From Kamptonema formosum PCC 6407 (GTDB taxonomy: Bacteria; Cyanobacteriota; Cyanobacteriia; Cyanobacteriales; Microcoleaceae), in contig NZ_KB235904.1 in NCBI RefSeq assembly GCF_000332155.1, forward strand, positions 1,198,490 to 1,262,489: DNA of 64,000 nt, in the 5' to 3' direction. The position numbers were made by a program, and so were the translations under genes. This document shows positions 42,926-52,114 of the stretch, one piece after another. The notes under the pieces were generated by a model, which worked only from the letters and a program-made list of their open reading frames with translations, searched no databases and was not told the origin of the DNA. The number at the start of each line of letters is the position of its first letter. The first letter of the stretch is position 1.

Positions 42926-44242
42926 ATGATTCCCTCACGCCCACAACCCAAGGTAGCTCGATCGCTGTTTTGGATCTTTCTTCTATTATTAATCGCGACT
43001 GCATCAGCCACCTTTGGAGCAATTTTTGGCGCAATTACCGCTCTGATCGCCCCTGTAGAGCCTGAAATCATCTCCAAGGCCCTAGACACCTATGACACAT
43101 TCACGGGAGCACCCAACCGCCTTGAATACCGCCTATCTCGCCCTGTTAACATCTTAGTCATGGGAGTCGATCGCGTACCAGAAGCCTCCCCCAATTCTTC
43201 CCAAGCCTTTAACGGTCGCAGCGATACAATATTGCTAGTGCGAATCGATCCTAGCGATCGCTCTATCAACTTACTCTCCATCCCACGAGATACCCAAGTC
43301 GAGCTTCCCAATATTGGTCAAACCAAAATTAGCGAAGCTAACGCTCAAGGGGGTCAAGCTTTAACAGCCAAAGTCCTTAGCAATACTCTCAATAATCTGC
43401 CTATTGAGCGTTATGTCCGCGTAAGTACGGGTGCATTTCGGGAATTAGTCGATCTTTTAGGCGGCGTAGACGTATTCGTACCCCGTGCGATGAACTACAC
43501 GGACAACGCCCAGCAGTTAAATATTAATTTAGTGCAAGGGTGGCAAACCCTGAATGGAGAACAGGCAGATCAGTTTGCTAGGTTCCGCAATGATGGGTTA
43601 GGAGATATCGGCCGCATCCAGCGACAACAAAGTTTAATCCAATCTGTTTGGAAACGCCTTAGCAGTCCCGCAACGCTTCCGCGTTTACCGCAAATTATCC
43701 GCGTGATGCAAAAGTACGTTGACACCAATCTCAGTTTTGAGGAAATCCTGACTCTGGGGACTTTTGGTCTGCAATTGGATCGAGATAACTTCAAAATGGT
43801 GATGTTACCTGGCAGTTCGAGTTCTAGTGAGGAAGACTTTCGGAGTTATTGGATTGTAGACCCCGCAGGACGCGATCGCGTTATGTCCCAATTTTTTAAG
43901 GTTGGCGCTCCTGATTTTGCACTCACAGGGCGATCGCGCAGCGAATACGACCCCATCTTGCCCCGCGACCTCAAAATTTCTATCCAAAACGCTTCTAGCA
44001 ATCCCCAAGCAGCTACACGCCTTACCACATATCTCGCCGACAAAGGATTTGATAATATCTCAGTCGCCGAAGATTGGCCAGACCGACAGCGCCAGAGCCA
44101 GATTATCGTCCAGCGTGGGGACTTAGCAGCAGCCGACATCCTCAAAAAAGCTTTAGGCGGTGGCAAAATTGAAGCAAATTCTACAGGTGAAATCGCTTCA
44201 GACTTAACCATTCGGCTCGGAGAAGATTGGGCAAATCGATAA
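42926..44242 (+). CDS. LytR-CpsA-Psr (LCP) family protein
   Basis: Cell-envelope enzyme of 438 residues from ATG 42926 that transfers lipid-linked glycopolymers to peptidoglycan. One membrane helix (SLFWIFLLLLIATASATFGA) is followed by the periplasmic LCP domain (about 65-260) with NILVMGVDRV, GRSDTILLVRIDP, INLLSIPRDTQVELP, VDLLGGVDVFVP and GDIGRIQRQQSLI, including the Arg and Asp residues that bind pyrophosphate. A LytR_C domain lies at about 350-438 (ISIQNASSNPQAATRLTTYL). The frame from 42842 is repeat-like leader. Confidence 0.92.
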   Translation: MIPSRPQPKVARSLFWIFLLLLIATASATFGAIFGAITALIAPVEPEIISKALDTYDTFTGAPNRLEYRLSRPVNILVMGVDRVPEASPNSSQAFNGRSDTILLVRIDPSDRSINLLSIPRDTQVELPNIGQTKISEANAQGGQALTAKVLSNTLNNLPIERYVRVSTGAFRELVDLLGGVDVFVPRAMNYTDNAQQLNINLVQGWQTLNGEQADQFARFRNDGLGDIGRIQRQQSLIQSVWKRLSSPATLPRLPQIIRVMQKYVDTNLSFEEILTLGTFGLQLDRDNFKMVMLPGSSSSSEEDFRSYWIVDPAGRDRVMSQFFKVGAPDFALTGRSRSEYDPILPRDLKISIQNASSNPQAATRLTTYLADKGFDNISVAEDWPDRQRQSQIIVQRGDLAAADILKKALGGGKIEANSTGEIASDLTIRLGEDWANR

Positions 44243-44344
44243 CTTTATGATTCTTTCACAATATTAACAATTGCATCAAACCCTTGACTTATCAACATTT
44301 TGGCATCAAATTAAAAGTAATAAGTCAAAAAAGAGGCTGTGAAA

Positions 44345-44857
44345 ATGCCCGGAATTAATGCCGCCTGGGAGACTATAATCAATCAAAGTGAGGGTCGCTA
44401 TCTCAATAGTACAGAGCTTCAGGCAATGCAACGGTATGTGCAAACATTCTCTGTCAGGTCAAAAACTTATGAACTTCTACGAGAGAAATCCGATAGTCTG
44501 GTAACGCAGGCGATGAAAAAATTCATGTTAGTACACCCTGATATTGTGCAAAAGCATTCTCAGCGCTGTATATATGACATGAAAATGACTATTTGCATCA
44601 CAGCCCTGGCAATTCTGCGGGATGACCAACAGTTTTTTAAAGAATGCCTAAGCTTGTGGTTAGCAAATATTCTAGAGGCTCATCAGAAGAACCTTCCTTG
44701 TCTCAAAGCTTATTGTTGCCTTGAGGAAATTCTTAAAGAGCAACTACCAACAGCAGCTAGCCAGTTAGTTTTACCTTACATAGATATCGTTTTGCAAGCT
44801 TTAGATAAACCAGCTAAACTGATGGCAACAGTGCAGCGAGGCGCAGTCAAAGTTTAA
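44345..44857 (+). CDS. divergent phycobiliprotein subunit
   Basis: Protein of 170 residues from ATG 44345, with AGAGG ten bases upstream. The globin-like phycobilisome fold is seen from GRYLNSTELQAMQRYVQTFS at the start. HSQRCIYDMKM contains the Cys and nearby Asp equivalent to Cys81/Asp84 that bind a bilin in allophycocyanin; RCIYD is the main evidence for a chromophore. The rest is strongly diverged from ApcA, ApcB, ApcD and ApcF (for example ICITALAILRDDQQFFKECL). It lies 141 bp before a linker gene and no other phycobilisome genes are near, so it is an orphan subunit. Role unknown; adaptor or stress-type phycobilisome is inference. Confidence 0.8.
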   Translation: MPGINAAWETIINQSEGRYLNSTELQAMQRYVQTFSVRSKTYELLREKSDSLVTQAMKKFMLVHPDIVQKHSQRCIYDMKMTICITALAILRDDQQFFKECLSLWLANILEAHQKNLPCLKAYCCLEEILKEQLPTAASQLVLPYIDIVLQALDKPAKLMATVQRGAVKV

Positions 44858-44998
44858 GCGATCGCTCGAGCATTTAGTATTTAAGACATTAGCTAGAAGG
44901 GTGCAAAAGTTAAGAAAAATATGAATTCTGTAAGGAATCTACAATTACTGAATTCTGGGTTTTGACACAATATCAAAATGCACTTGGGAGTAAAGACA

Positions 44999-45589
44999 AT
45001 GGCATTACAAACACGAATCACAGCCAATCAACAAGCTTCTGCTGAAGAACGCTCCTTGATGATCAAACAAATTTATCAGCAGGTATTAGAACGCCAACCA
45101 TACTTAGCCGAACGTCGCAAGTTAGCGGAGTTAGAGACATCTTTTATTAAAGGGAAGATTGGCATTCGGCACTTTCTCAAGACCTTAGCACTTTGTCCAG
45201 TTTATTTAGAACGGTTTTACGAGAACAGTTCTAATCTTAAATTCATTGAAAATGCTTTTAAGCATTTTCTAGGACGTTCGCCGCAAAATGAAGAGGAAAT
45301 TCGAGGAAGCGATCAGTTGCTTATCCGTCAGGGAGTAGGAGCAATGATATCAGCTTTGGTAGATTCAGAAGAGTATCGTCACGCTTTTGGTTCCTTTACA
45401 GTTCCCTATTGGCGGAAAGATAAGCACGAGTCTCCTAGCGCTTATTTGGAAAACCAATTACTCGGAAAAGAGCACGCAGGTCAACGCGGTTGGGGTATCC
45501 CCACTCTTTACTGGCACGAATTGGATTTAGATTGTTATGCGGGTCATTGTCGTCCTGTGAGGGTATCTTATAGTCGCCTGCGTTCTTAA
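44999..45589 (+). CDS. phycobilisome linker polypeptide (single PBS_linker domain)
   Basis: Protein of 196 residues from ATG 44999, with GGGAG nine bases upstream. One PBS_linker_poly (REP) domain spans about 18-150: IKQIYQQVLERQPYLAERRK, LAELETSFIKGKIGIRHFLK, NAFKHFLGRSPQNEEEI and LVDSEEYRHAFGSFTVPYWR. The tail (SPSAYLENQLLGKEHAGQ to the end) has no membrane helix, so it is not CpcL, and no CpcD-like capping domain. A small linker next to an orphan phycobiliprotein suggests the two assemble together (inference). Confidence 0.85.
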   Translation: MALQTRITANQQASAEERSLMIKQIYQQVLERQPYLAERRKLAELETSFIKGKIGIRHFLKTLALCPVYLERFYENSSNLKFIENAFKHFLGRSPQNEEEIRGSDQLLIRQGVGAMISALVDSEEYRHAFGSFTVPYWRKDKHESPSAYLENQLLGKEHAGQRGWGIPTLYWHELDLDCYAGHCRPVRVSYSRLRS

Positions 45590-45681
45590 TAGTTGGTAAG
45601 TAGTTGCGCTTTAGTGTTTGAGGAGCGCTGAAGCGTAACTATAATGGTTTAACTAATTGGTATAAGGCAAAAATGGAAGAG

Positions 45682-45744
45682 AGAGCGCTATTTTAGATTA
45701 TTTGAAAAAGGGCGAAACAGCAATCGCTCAAGGAAGAATCGAAA
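45682..45744 (+). pseudogene. possible antitoxin gene remnant
   Basis: A short frame reads SAILDYLKKGETAIAQGRIE, resembling the C-terminal part of small antitoxin-like proteins. No start codon or N-terminus is present, and it runs into the opposite-strand DUF5615 gene. Support is slight. Confidence 0.3.
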
Positions 45745-46087
45745 CAATATCCCCAGCATCATTAATACGAACTGCCGAACCTACTGGCAGCGATAATATC
45801 ATAGTGCTAACTTGTCTCATCAAAGGTAGAAGATTGTCGGGTCTTGTACTGCTAGAATCTAATACCACAATTCTAATAAAACGACTTCCTAGATTTTGTT
45901 GATAGGGGAGATTTTTATCAGCGGTAATAAAAACATCAAAAGGATGAGTCTCCGATCTATCCAGAATTTCCCTGTCTTTTAGGCCTCTCCACCCCATGTC
46001 ATAAACATTGCTGATTGAATGACCCTCGTCTAAGAAAGGTTGCTTGAGTTTTTGACTCAATAGATTTTCATCAAGCAGTATAAGCAT
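45728..46087 (-). CDS. DUF5615 PIN-like protein (putative toxin)
   Basis: Protein of 119 residues. MLILLDENLLSQKLKQPFLD with Asp-Glu-Asn at the start, FDVFITADKNLPYQQN with Asp about 56, and a C-terminal beta strand. This is the DUF5615/PIN-like group, with acidic residues placed as in PIN ribonucleases. Its start overlaps the DUF433 gene by 17 bp, the standard DUF433-DUF5615 pair predicted to be a toxin-antitoxin system. Biochemical proof for this family is limited. Confidence 0.85.
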   Translation of the reverse strand: MLILLDENLLSQKLKQPFLDEGHSISNVYDMGWRGLKDREILDRSETHPFDVFITADKNLPYQQNLGSRFIRIVVLDSSSTRPDNLLPLMRQVSTMILSLPVGSAVRINDAGDIVSILP

Positions 46088-46322
46088 TATTATTACTTTC
46101 TAGCGAGAGCATCATCTTAGTTAGATTTTCTAATACTTTAATTGCCTGACTTTCTAAGTAAGGAAAATCATTAATAAATTCTGTGAAACCGCTTTCACCT
46201 TCCAGGTAGTCGAAAAAAGTCTTTAAGGGGACGCGGGTGCCGACAAATACAGGTACACCGCTCATAATTTCTGGATCGCGGTGAATAATTCCTCTTGTTT
46301 GCAGTAATTCTTCTATTTTCAC
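46071..46322 (-). CDS. DUF433 protein (putative antitoxin)
   Basis: Protein of 83 residues. RDPEIMSGVPVFVGTRVPLK (about 16-36) is the DUF433 signature, followed by FDYLEGESGFTEFINDFPYL, part of a compact helix-turn-helix-like fold, and a helix EESQAIKVLENL-like segment. It overlaps the following DUF5615 gene by 17 bp. As the first gene it probably neutralises that PIN-like partner and may bind its own promoter (inference from the family). Confidence 0.87.
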   Translation of the reverse strand: MKIEELLQTRGIIHRDPEIMSGVPVFVGTRVPLKTFFDYLEGESGFTEFINDFPYLESQAIKVLENLTKMMLSLESNNNAYTA

Positions 46323-46522
46323 TGGTTTTACTCCTTTATATTAAAAGAAGTGGACAAGTTTAGTTGTAAACTCTTAGTAATTATATCATAACTTTAAAAG
46401 AAGCGATCGCTATCTCGATCATCTATCTCGATCTTGACATTTTACTAATTAATAGTTACAATCTTAAACTAGACATTTTGTAAAAACCAATTAAAACTTG
46501 AATAATGAAATCAACTTTACAT

Positions 46523-46747
46523 TTAACCACAAAAGTTCTGGCAGGCAACAGGATTGAAATTGAATCTCCAACTCTTTTTGTAGGACAAACTACTGTTTCC
46601 TTGGTCTAAAATTCTGTCCAGTTTATTTTCAATGGTGGTTAGCTTTCTCAGAATAGTTGGGCGATCTTCATCCAGAGAAGCAAGTAAGTTAGCAATTCGT
46701 GACTGAACATTAATCAATTGCAGCACTGCATTTTGCAATTGTACCAT
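46523..46747 (-). CDS. small hypothetical helical protein
   Basis: Frame of 74 residues beginning MVQLQNAVLQLINVQSRIAN, with a coiled-coil-like heptad pattern to about residue 48 (LRKLTTIENKLDRILDQ), then a non-repetitive tail. No homologue recognised and no clear ribosome site beyond AGGAATGG overlapping the start. It may be a real small protein or chance; the hydrophobic spacing favours a real coiled coil. Confidence 0.4.
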   Translation of the reverse strand: MVQLQNAVLQLINVQSRIANLLASLDEDRPTILRKLTTIENKLDRILDQGNSSLSYKKSWRFNFNPVACQNFCG

Positions 46748-46949
46748 TCCTGTTTAATTTACTTTTAAATCCATGTTTTATTCTAATTCAATTGAGTCAG
46801 AGATGAAAAGGTTTTATAAATCCTTAAAATAGTCTCCCAATCAGGATAAATATCAAAACTATCAAGAGAGCGACACCCCGCTCTCATTCTATTGACTTGA
46901 GCCACATTATCTGCTTAGATAAAATCTATCCTGGTCTGAGAGGTCAACA

Positions 46950-48251
46950 ATGGGGGTTCCACGTTTAAAACTAAACCTAACTAAAGCTTTAGCCATAGCC
47001 ATCGGCATCGGATTGATACAGGTAGCAACAATCCTAAAATCCACCTCACAACCATCCAACATCCGATCGCTTTCTGAACTATACCAAATGCGCGATCGCC
47101 TCATCGCCGAATTAGAAAACCCATCCCTCCCAACCCAACCCAGCTTTTTTTCCTCCATCCTTCCCCAACCTTCCCCCCAAACCGTCGAAAGTCTGCGGCA
47201 AAATCTTCAGATCGTAGAAGTCCAAATTCTCTCAGAACAAAGGGCAAATGACAACTGGGAACAAGCAATCAGTCGAGCCCAACAAGCTTCAGAAATAGGA
47301 AGTCTACCAAACCAGTCTATTACCACCAAGCAACAAGCACAATTTCTCTGGCAACAAGCCATCAATAACCTGCGAGAAATTCCTCAAAACTCATTTCAAT
47401 CATCAAAATTAAACTCTAAAATTCAAGAATATCAACGAAACTTAGATACAGCTAACGATGAATTAAATGGTGCCAAATCAGAAATTTTAGGGCGAATCGC
47501 CATAGAAAGTGGCTTGTCTAAGGAAGCCATGATCTCTATTTGTCGTCTTTCTAGAAACTGCATTCACCTCCGAGGCAATCAGCCTCCTAGAAGTCCAGCT
47601 AGTTTAATCAAAGTGCCAGTCGCAGTGGCACTTATGCACAAAGTCACTAAAGAAAAAATTAATATTAACGAAGAAGTCTACGTTAATCCCGGAAATTACA
47701 CTGAAGACGCATCAGAAATCCGATCTAGAAAACGTTACCCCCTAAAAATTTTAGTAGAAGAAATGATCGACCACAGCAGCAACATTGCTACTAATGAATT
47801 AATGGATTATTTAGGGACAGATTACATTAATCAAGTTTTAGAAAATAGAGGCTATCAAGTCACTCGCGTTCATTCCAAATTAATGGGGGAGAGAACTATG
47901 CCATTTAATGTCGGTTCTGGCCCTAATCGCATGACTAGCAACGAACTTACGGAAATGATGGTACAAATTTATAACCACGAAATGCCAGGAAATTCGGTGT
48001 TAATAGATGCTTTAAGTCGCCAGTACGATCGCAAATTGGGATTTGCTGCGTTGGAAGGAACTCAGGCTAAGTGGTTGGGAGAAAAAACAGGTGAAAACTC
48101 CTTAGTTCTTGGCACTACTTTAGCGATGAGTATTGATGGTGAGGGATACATTATTACTGTGATTGATAATCGCAGCGGTAGGGATTTACAAATCCGCCAG
48201 TGCATTACTAAACTTGCCGATTATATTGTTCGCAACAAACAGCTTTTTTAA
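46950..48251 (+). CDS. class A beta-lactamase-like serine hydrolase
   Basis: Protein of 433 residues from ATG 46950, with GAGAGG upstream. One N-terminal hydrophobic segment (ALAIAIGIGLIQVATIL) places it in or beyond the membrane. A coiled-coil-rich region (about 40-180) precedes the beta-lactamase2 domain (about 180-430). Catalytic motifs: SPASLIKVP is the SxxK tetrad (Ser about 216), MIDHSSNIATNEL matches SDN as SSN, and LGEKTGEN is KTG (about 377). Members in cyanobacteria may be peptidoglycan enzymes rather than resistance factors. The long coiled-coil stalk supports a cell-wall role (inference). Confidence 0.88.
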   Translation: MGVPRLKLNLTKALAIAIGIGLIQVATILKSTSQPSNIRSLSELYQMRDRLIAELENPSLPTQPSFFSSILPQPSPQTVESLRQNLQIVEVQILSEQRANDNWEQAISRAQQASEIGSLPNQSITTKQQAQFLWQQAINNLREIPQNSFQSSKLNSKIQEYQRNLDTANDELNGAKSEILGRIAIESGLSKEAMISICRLSRNCIHLRGNQPPRSPASLIKVPVAVALMHKVTKEKININEEVYVNPGNYTEDASEIRSRKRYPLKILVEEMIDHSSNIATNELMDYLGTDYINQVLENRGYQVTRVHSKLMGERTMPFNVGSGPNRMTSNELTEMMVQIYNHEMPGNSVLIDALSRQYDRKLGFAALEGTQAKWLGEKTGENSLVLGTTLAMSIDGEGYIITVIDNRSGRDLQIRQCITKLADYIVRNKQLF

Positions 48252-48400
48252 ATTAAAAATTAAAGCGGCGTTATGTAAGTACTCCTAAGTATAAAAATAA
48301 AATTATCCATAGTTATCACGATTGTATTAAATTTACTCGATTTTACAGGTAATTACGATGAATATAAATATACAAATTACACCTAAAAGATAGATAAGTT

Positions 48401-49219
48401 ATGGTATTACAACTTAACGTTAATGTCAAAGGCAAAGGCTTTCCTATACTTTGTCTGCATGGCCATCCCGGTTCCGGTCAATGTATGTCCGTTTTTACCG
48501 ATCGCCTATCTCAGCGTTTCCAGACATTTTCCCCCGACTTGCGCGGCTACGGTAGCAGCCGTACTACCCAAAATTTTGACATGGAAGACCACCTCGCCGA
48601 CCTCGAAGCACTCCTAGACAGATTTGACATTCAGCAGTGCTTGGTACTCGGATGGTCACTCGGAGGAATTTTAGCCCTCGAATTGGCAATCCGCTACCCA
48701 CAGCGAGTTACGGGGCTAATTTTAGTAGCTACCGCTGCTAGACCGAGAGGAAATCATCCCGCGATCGCCTGGGATGATTATCTCTACACTGGTATCGCCG
48801 GAATCATCAACTGGTTGATACCCAGTTGGGAGTGGAATATAAACACCTTTGGGGCGCGCTCGCTCTTCAGGTATCTAATCCAGCAACACACAGCCACAGC
48901 CTACCGATACTTAGCTTCCGATGCTACTCCCGCTTACTTACAGACATCTAGGGCCGCCACTGGAGCACTAAATAAAGCCCTTAGAACCGGATACAACCGA
49001 CTGGCGGAATTATCCCAGATCGAATGTCCCTGTTTAATTCTGGCAGGTGAAGCCGATCGTCACATCACCTCTGAGTCAAGCTTAGAAACAGCCCGTCACC
49101 TCAAAGATGCTCAGTGGTATTGTTACCCCAATACAGCCCATCTTTTTCCTTGGGAGATCCCAGACCAATTATTGGCTGACATTGACGAGTGGATTGACAG
49201 CCACTCTTGGGACAACTAA
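48401..49219 (+). CDS. alpha/beta hydrolase
   Basis: Soluble hydrolase of 272 residues. HGHPGSGQ (about 20) forms the oxyanion loop, SPDLRGYGSSR follows, the nucleophile elbow is GWSLGG (Ser about 88), the acid is likely in AGEADRHIT (about 215), and the His is in NTAHLFPWE (about 248). It is close to the haloperoxidase/esterase-like group, but the substrate is unknown. It is downstream of the beta-lactamase-like gene by 150 bp and probably has its own promoter. Confidence 0.85.
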   Translation: MVLQLNVNVKGKGFPILCLHGHPGSGQCMSVFTDRLSQRFQTFSPDLRGYGSSRTTQNFDMEDHLADLEALLDRFDIQQCLVLGWSLGGILALELAIRYPQRVTGLILVATAARPRGNHPAIAWDDYLYTGIAGIINWLIPSWEWNINTFGARSLFRYLIQQHTATAYRYLASDATPAYLQTSRAATGALNKALRTGYNRLAELSQIECPCLILAGEADRHITSESSLETARHLKDAQWYCYPNTAHLFPWEIPDQLLADIDEWIDSHSWDN

Positions 49220-49469
49220 CAGCCAGTTCGCTCAGTTCCCGTTTGCCACAAATTATGGTGGCAGAGGGTGGCTTATTTGGGTTCGTGTTCCGGATGTCCC
49301 CAAAATTGGCAGACAATGATATCAGCGACCGATACGATCGCCACACATCCTCTCACCTTAAAGCCTACTTTTCCATCCCGGTGACTGCTTAATTGTTTGT
49401 AACTCCACCGTCCCGGCAGTAAAGATACCGCTAGAACGGTGTTAACTCACAAGTCGTAAGTCCTAATTT

Positions 49470-49751
49470 CTAGGACTGACCGCTAAATACTGGCCAGCCC
49501 CCTGGCTCACCAATCTTTCCCAAGTCGTCGGCGATCGTTAAATCGACAGGCTTGCAGCGTTTAACCGACGCACTGATGCCTAGTGCCCCTTCATTTTCCA
49601 AATCCTCAATGTAACCAACTTTGGCGGCATTAGCCTCCGCAGTCGTTAGGAAAGGGCCAAAGTAGTAGGTGCAGCGGGGAGTCGCAGTCACGACTTCCAC
49701 CCACAAAGCCAGTCCAAAGAAGTTGAGCAAGCTAATTAAGAGTTCTTTCAT
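49470..49751 (-). CDS. DUF1816 domain protein
   Basis: Protein of 93 residues. LWVEVVTATPRCTYYFGPFL, then TAEANAAKVGYIEDLENEGA and a C-terminal GGWPVFSGQS fit the cyanobacterial DUF1816 family, which is related to the small CpcD-like domain of phycobilisome linkers. Whether it acts in phycobilisomes is not shown. The N-terminus (LLISLLNFFGLAL) is hydrophobic but short. It stands alone. Confidence 0.83.
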   Translation of the reverse strand: MKELLISLLNFFGLALWVEVVTATPRCTYYFGPFLTTAEANAAKVGYIEDLENEGALGISASVKRCKPVDLTIADDLGKIGEPGGWPVFSGQS

Positions 49752-49849
49752 GATTCTTGTATCAATTTGCTGATTTTTTCCAGGGTGCTACGGGAACTCA
49801 GAGAGCCTTCGTTCTTTACACTTTGTTATACTTTGTTGCATTTCTTTTT

Positions 49850-50938
49850 TCAATCACCCTGATTGTTTATTAAGGTGAAACCTAATTGACCACGTTGACG
49901 ATAAATCTCGTAGAGAGCCATGCCAGTAGCTACTGAGACATTAAGGCTCGGAGTGTTACCCCTTAATGGAATTGAAACCAATTCATCGCAGCAGCGCTGT
50001 ATCAAAAGACTCAAACCGTCACCTTCGCTGCCTACAACTAGAACTACTGGTCGAGCTAACTTGCCAGTAAACTGCACTGTGTGTATGGCTTTGCCCTCCT
50101 TTGCGGCAGTGCCATAGATCCAAAAACCAGCCGCTTTCAATTCTTCTAAGGCGCGGCTGAGGTTGACAACTCTGGCTACGGGGAAATTTTCTAAAGCTCC
50201 TGCGGCTACTTTTCTCACGGTCGCTGTGATCCCCACAGCTCGTCGCTGCGGGATCACCATTCCCTGCGATCCCAGAGCTTCTGCTGTCCGAATAATTGCT
50301 CCTAAGTTGTGGGGATCGTTTAGACCCTCGGCGACTACCAGCACTGGTTGCTCGGAAGCAGATTTAGCGTGAGCGATCAACTCGCTGAGTTCTTTGTAGT
50401 CGTAAGCAGAGACTTGAGCGGCTATACCTTGGTGAATGGCGCGATCGGTAATTTGATCTAGTCGGCGGAAGTCAACTTCATCAACAATGCTGCCATTGGC
50501 TTTAGCTTGATTGACCAAGCTATGAAACCGGGGATCGTATCGGAGTTGAGGGGTAATCCAGATCCGATTAAGAGTTCGCTCTTTTTCTAGAGCGGCCTGG
50601 ACGCTATGGCGACCATAAATTAGCTCTGTTTCTTCGTCTGAGAGATTAGCGGCGGTTTCGTCAACGGGGCCGCTATCTTTAAGATGGCTCTTTTCTACTA
50701 TCTCTGGTCTATTCCCAGCTCTAACTATGCCCCTTTTAGAAACAACTGGCATTGGGAGTTCGTGAGATTGAGCAGCATGGGGCGATCGCTTGATCGGCCC
50801 TGTTACACTACTATTCCCTGAACGAGATTTTAGCTCGACGCGAGAAGCTGGTTTATCGTCCAGATAGCGACCCTTTAGCTTTAAAGGCTTACTATCAGAC
50901 TGTTTGCGTTGTAGGTTCGGTCTAGAAGGTTTTTTCAT
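49850..50938 (-). CDS. rlmB: 23S rRNA 2'-O-ribose methyltransferase (TrmH/SpoU family)
   Basis: Methylates a guanosine 2'-OH of 23S rRNA (G2251 by RlmB homology). 362 residues. The first 105 are basic and low-complexity ([20 protein letters not shown]), typical of cyanobacterial members. A substrate-binding domain starts at [20 protein letters not shown]. The SPOUT domain (about 195-350) has [20 protein letters not shown], the knot motif [14 protein letters not shown] and [20 protein letters not shown], with catalytic Arg and Asn. A repeat-rich 160-bp gap separates it from the Mini-III gene upstream on the same strand. Confidence 0.93.
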   Translation of the reverse strand: MKKPSRPNLQRKQSDSKPLKLKGRYLDDKPASRVELKSRSGNSSVTGPIKRSPHAAQSHELPMPVVSKRGIVRAGNRPEIVEKSHLKDSGPVDETAANLSDEETELIYGRHSVQAALEKERTLNRIWITPQLRYDPRFHSLVNQAKANGSIVDEVDFRRLDQITDRAIHQGIAAQVSAYDYKELSELIAHAKSASEQPVLVVAEGLNDPHNLGAIIRTAEALGSQGMVIPQRRAVGITATVRKVAAGALENFPVARVVNLSRALEELKAAGFWIYGTAAKEGKAIHTVQFTGKLARPVVLVVGSEGDGLSLLIQRCCDELVSIPLRGNTPSLNVSVATGMALYEIYRQRGQLGFTLINNQGD

Positions 50939-50977
50939 CTTTAAAAAGACAAGGAGGAGTGGGAGATGGGAAAAAGA

Positions 50978-51008
50978 GGGGCTAGGGGCTAGGGGCTAGG
51001 GGCTAGGG
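50978..51008. repeat. STRR heptamer array (GGGGCTA)n
   Basis: Four tandem GGGGCTA units followed by GGGAAGACGGAAGAAGGGGA-type purine repeats, in the rlmB-Mini-III gap. Confidence 0.88.
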
Positions 51009-51054
51009 AAGACGGAAGAAGGGGAGAAGGGGAGATGGGGAAGATGGGTAATTA

Positions 51055-51112
51055 GCAATTAGCCATTAGCCATTAGCCATTAGCCATTAGCCATTAGCCA
51101 TTAGCCATTAGC
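51055..51112. repeat. tandem heptamer (TTAGCCA)n overlapping the Mini-III stop
   Basis: About eight TTAGCCA units. On the minus strand they read GCTAATGGCTAATGG and supply the last residues and the stop codon of the Mini-RNase III gene. Confidence 0.9.
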
Positions 51113-51559
51113 AACTTGGTCAAGTTCTATGAGGGCTAGCAGTTGAGCTAATCTCTGGGGATCGGTGAGGTATAAATATCCCACCAACGTTTCTAAGCTA
51201 GTAGCCTGTTGATAAATTTCGGGATCGAGCCGCTTAGGACGGCGGTCAGTAGCATTGCGCCCTCTCTTGACAATTTCTAATTCTTTGATGCTTAAGTGAG
51301 GGGAGAGCGATCGCAGGTGGCGAGCTTGAGTTTCTGCTCGTACCTGCGCTACTACTAGCTCGTGATAAGCTTGCGATCGCTTTGGCGGCACTATGTAGGA
51401 CATCCTGACGAACAGCTCATAGACTGCATCTCCCAGATAAGCCCATGATGCTGGTGAAATCCTTTCTATTTCCCCAAGCTTTCCCGCCTCTAAATCCAAA
51501 AGCTTCAAACTCATGACCGCCGGACTCAGCCTTGGCGGATCGTCTGCGATCGGTGACAT
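51101..51559 (-). CDS. mrnC: Mini-ribonuclease 3
   Basis: Single RNase III catalytic domain of 152 residues without a dsRNA-binding domain, which trims 23S rRNA ends. The motif ISPASWAYLGDAVYELFVRM (about 40) has the first acidic residues, KRGRNATDRRPKRLDPEIYQ follows, and SLETLVGYLYLTDPQRL (about 122) has the second Glu. The C-terminal residues ANG and stop are encoded by the tandem heptamer repeat, so the natural end may once have been different. It shares its strand with rlmB. Confidence 0.92.
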   Translation of the reverse strand: MSPIADDPPRLSPAVMSLKLLDLEAGKLGEIERISPASWAYLGDAVYELFVRMSYIVPPKRSQAYHELVVAQVRAETQARHLRSLSPHLSIKELEIVKRGRNATDRRPKRLDPEIYQQATSLETLVGYLYLTDPQRLAQLLALIELDQVANG

Positions 51560-51757
51560 AAATTCTGTTTTAGGACTTCCGCCAAACTTTTTTTTCTTTA
51601 ATCACTTGCTTTTTTAATTACTTGGGTAGCTAGGTAGCTATACCGCGATCGCACAGCCTCATTTATCTTTTCTTGCCATTGCTATTTTACAGCAAGACAA
51701 CAAAAATTTGCTATCCAGCATTAAGAACCGGATAGCCAAATTTATCCCCTGTGTTTG

Positions 51758-52114
51758 TCAAGCTTCCTTGACAGTTTTCACCGCCTCATCCACTGAAGGC
51801 TGTAAAGATAAAAACTTCTCTAAGCGAACCAGTTTGACAGTCTGGGTCACGCGGGGATTTGAGACAATTTGTAATGTGCCTTCCAAAGTTTGGGCTTTCT
51901 TGACCAACTGCACAAGTGCGCCCAAACCGGAACTGTCAACAAAGTCTATTTGAGACAAGTCCAAAATTACGTGCTTTGGACCTTCCTCAATACACTTGTC
52001 CAGGACTTTCCGAAAGGTCGCCTCCGAAAAAGCGTCCAGTAAACCTGTCAAGCGAAATAGCTGATAGTTATTCCTGACTTCGCGAGTGCCTCTGAGGCTA
52101 ACGGTCAGGGTCAA
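51758..52114 (-). CDS. STAS-domain anti-sigma factor antagonist
   Basis: SpoIIAA-like protein of 118 residues or slightly more. The phosphorylatable Ser is in IDFVDSSGLGALVQL (about residue 62), preceded by KHVILDLSQ and followed by LQIVSNPRVTQTVKLVRLEK. The in-frame TTG at 52114 has no ribosome site; AGGAGGG lies five bases before an ATT codon at 52126, which may be the true start. Cyanobacterial homologues usually have a few more N-terminal residues. It would work with an RsbW-like kinase and PP2C phosphatase that are not in this window. Confidence 0.9.
   Translation of the reverse strand: MTLTVSLRGTREVRNNYQLFRLTGLLDAFSEATFRKVLDKCIEEGPKHVILDLSQIDFVDSSGLGALVQLVKKAQTLEGTLQIVSNPRVTQTVKLVRLEKFLSLQPSVDEAVKTVKEA

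Noticed and set aside
46950..48251. Antibiotic resistance beta-lactamase
   Set aside because: Motifs are present, but the long coiled-coil stalk and SSN in place of SDN fit a cell-wall-type homologue better; resistance cannot be claimed.
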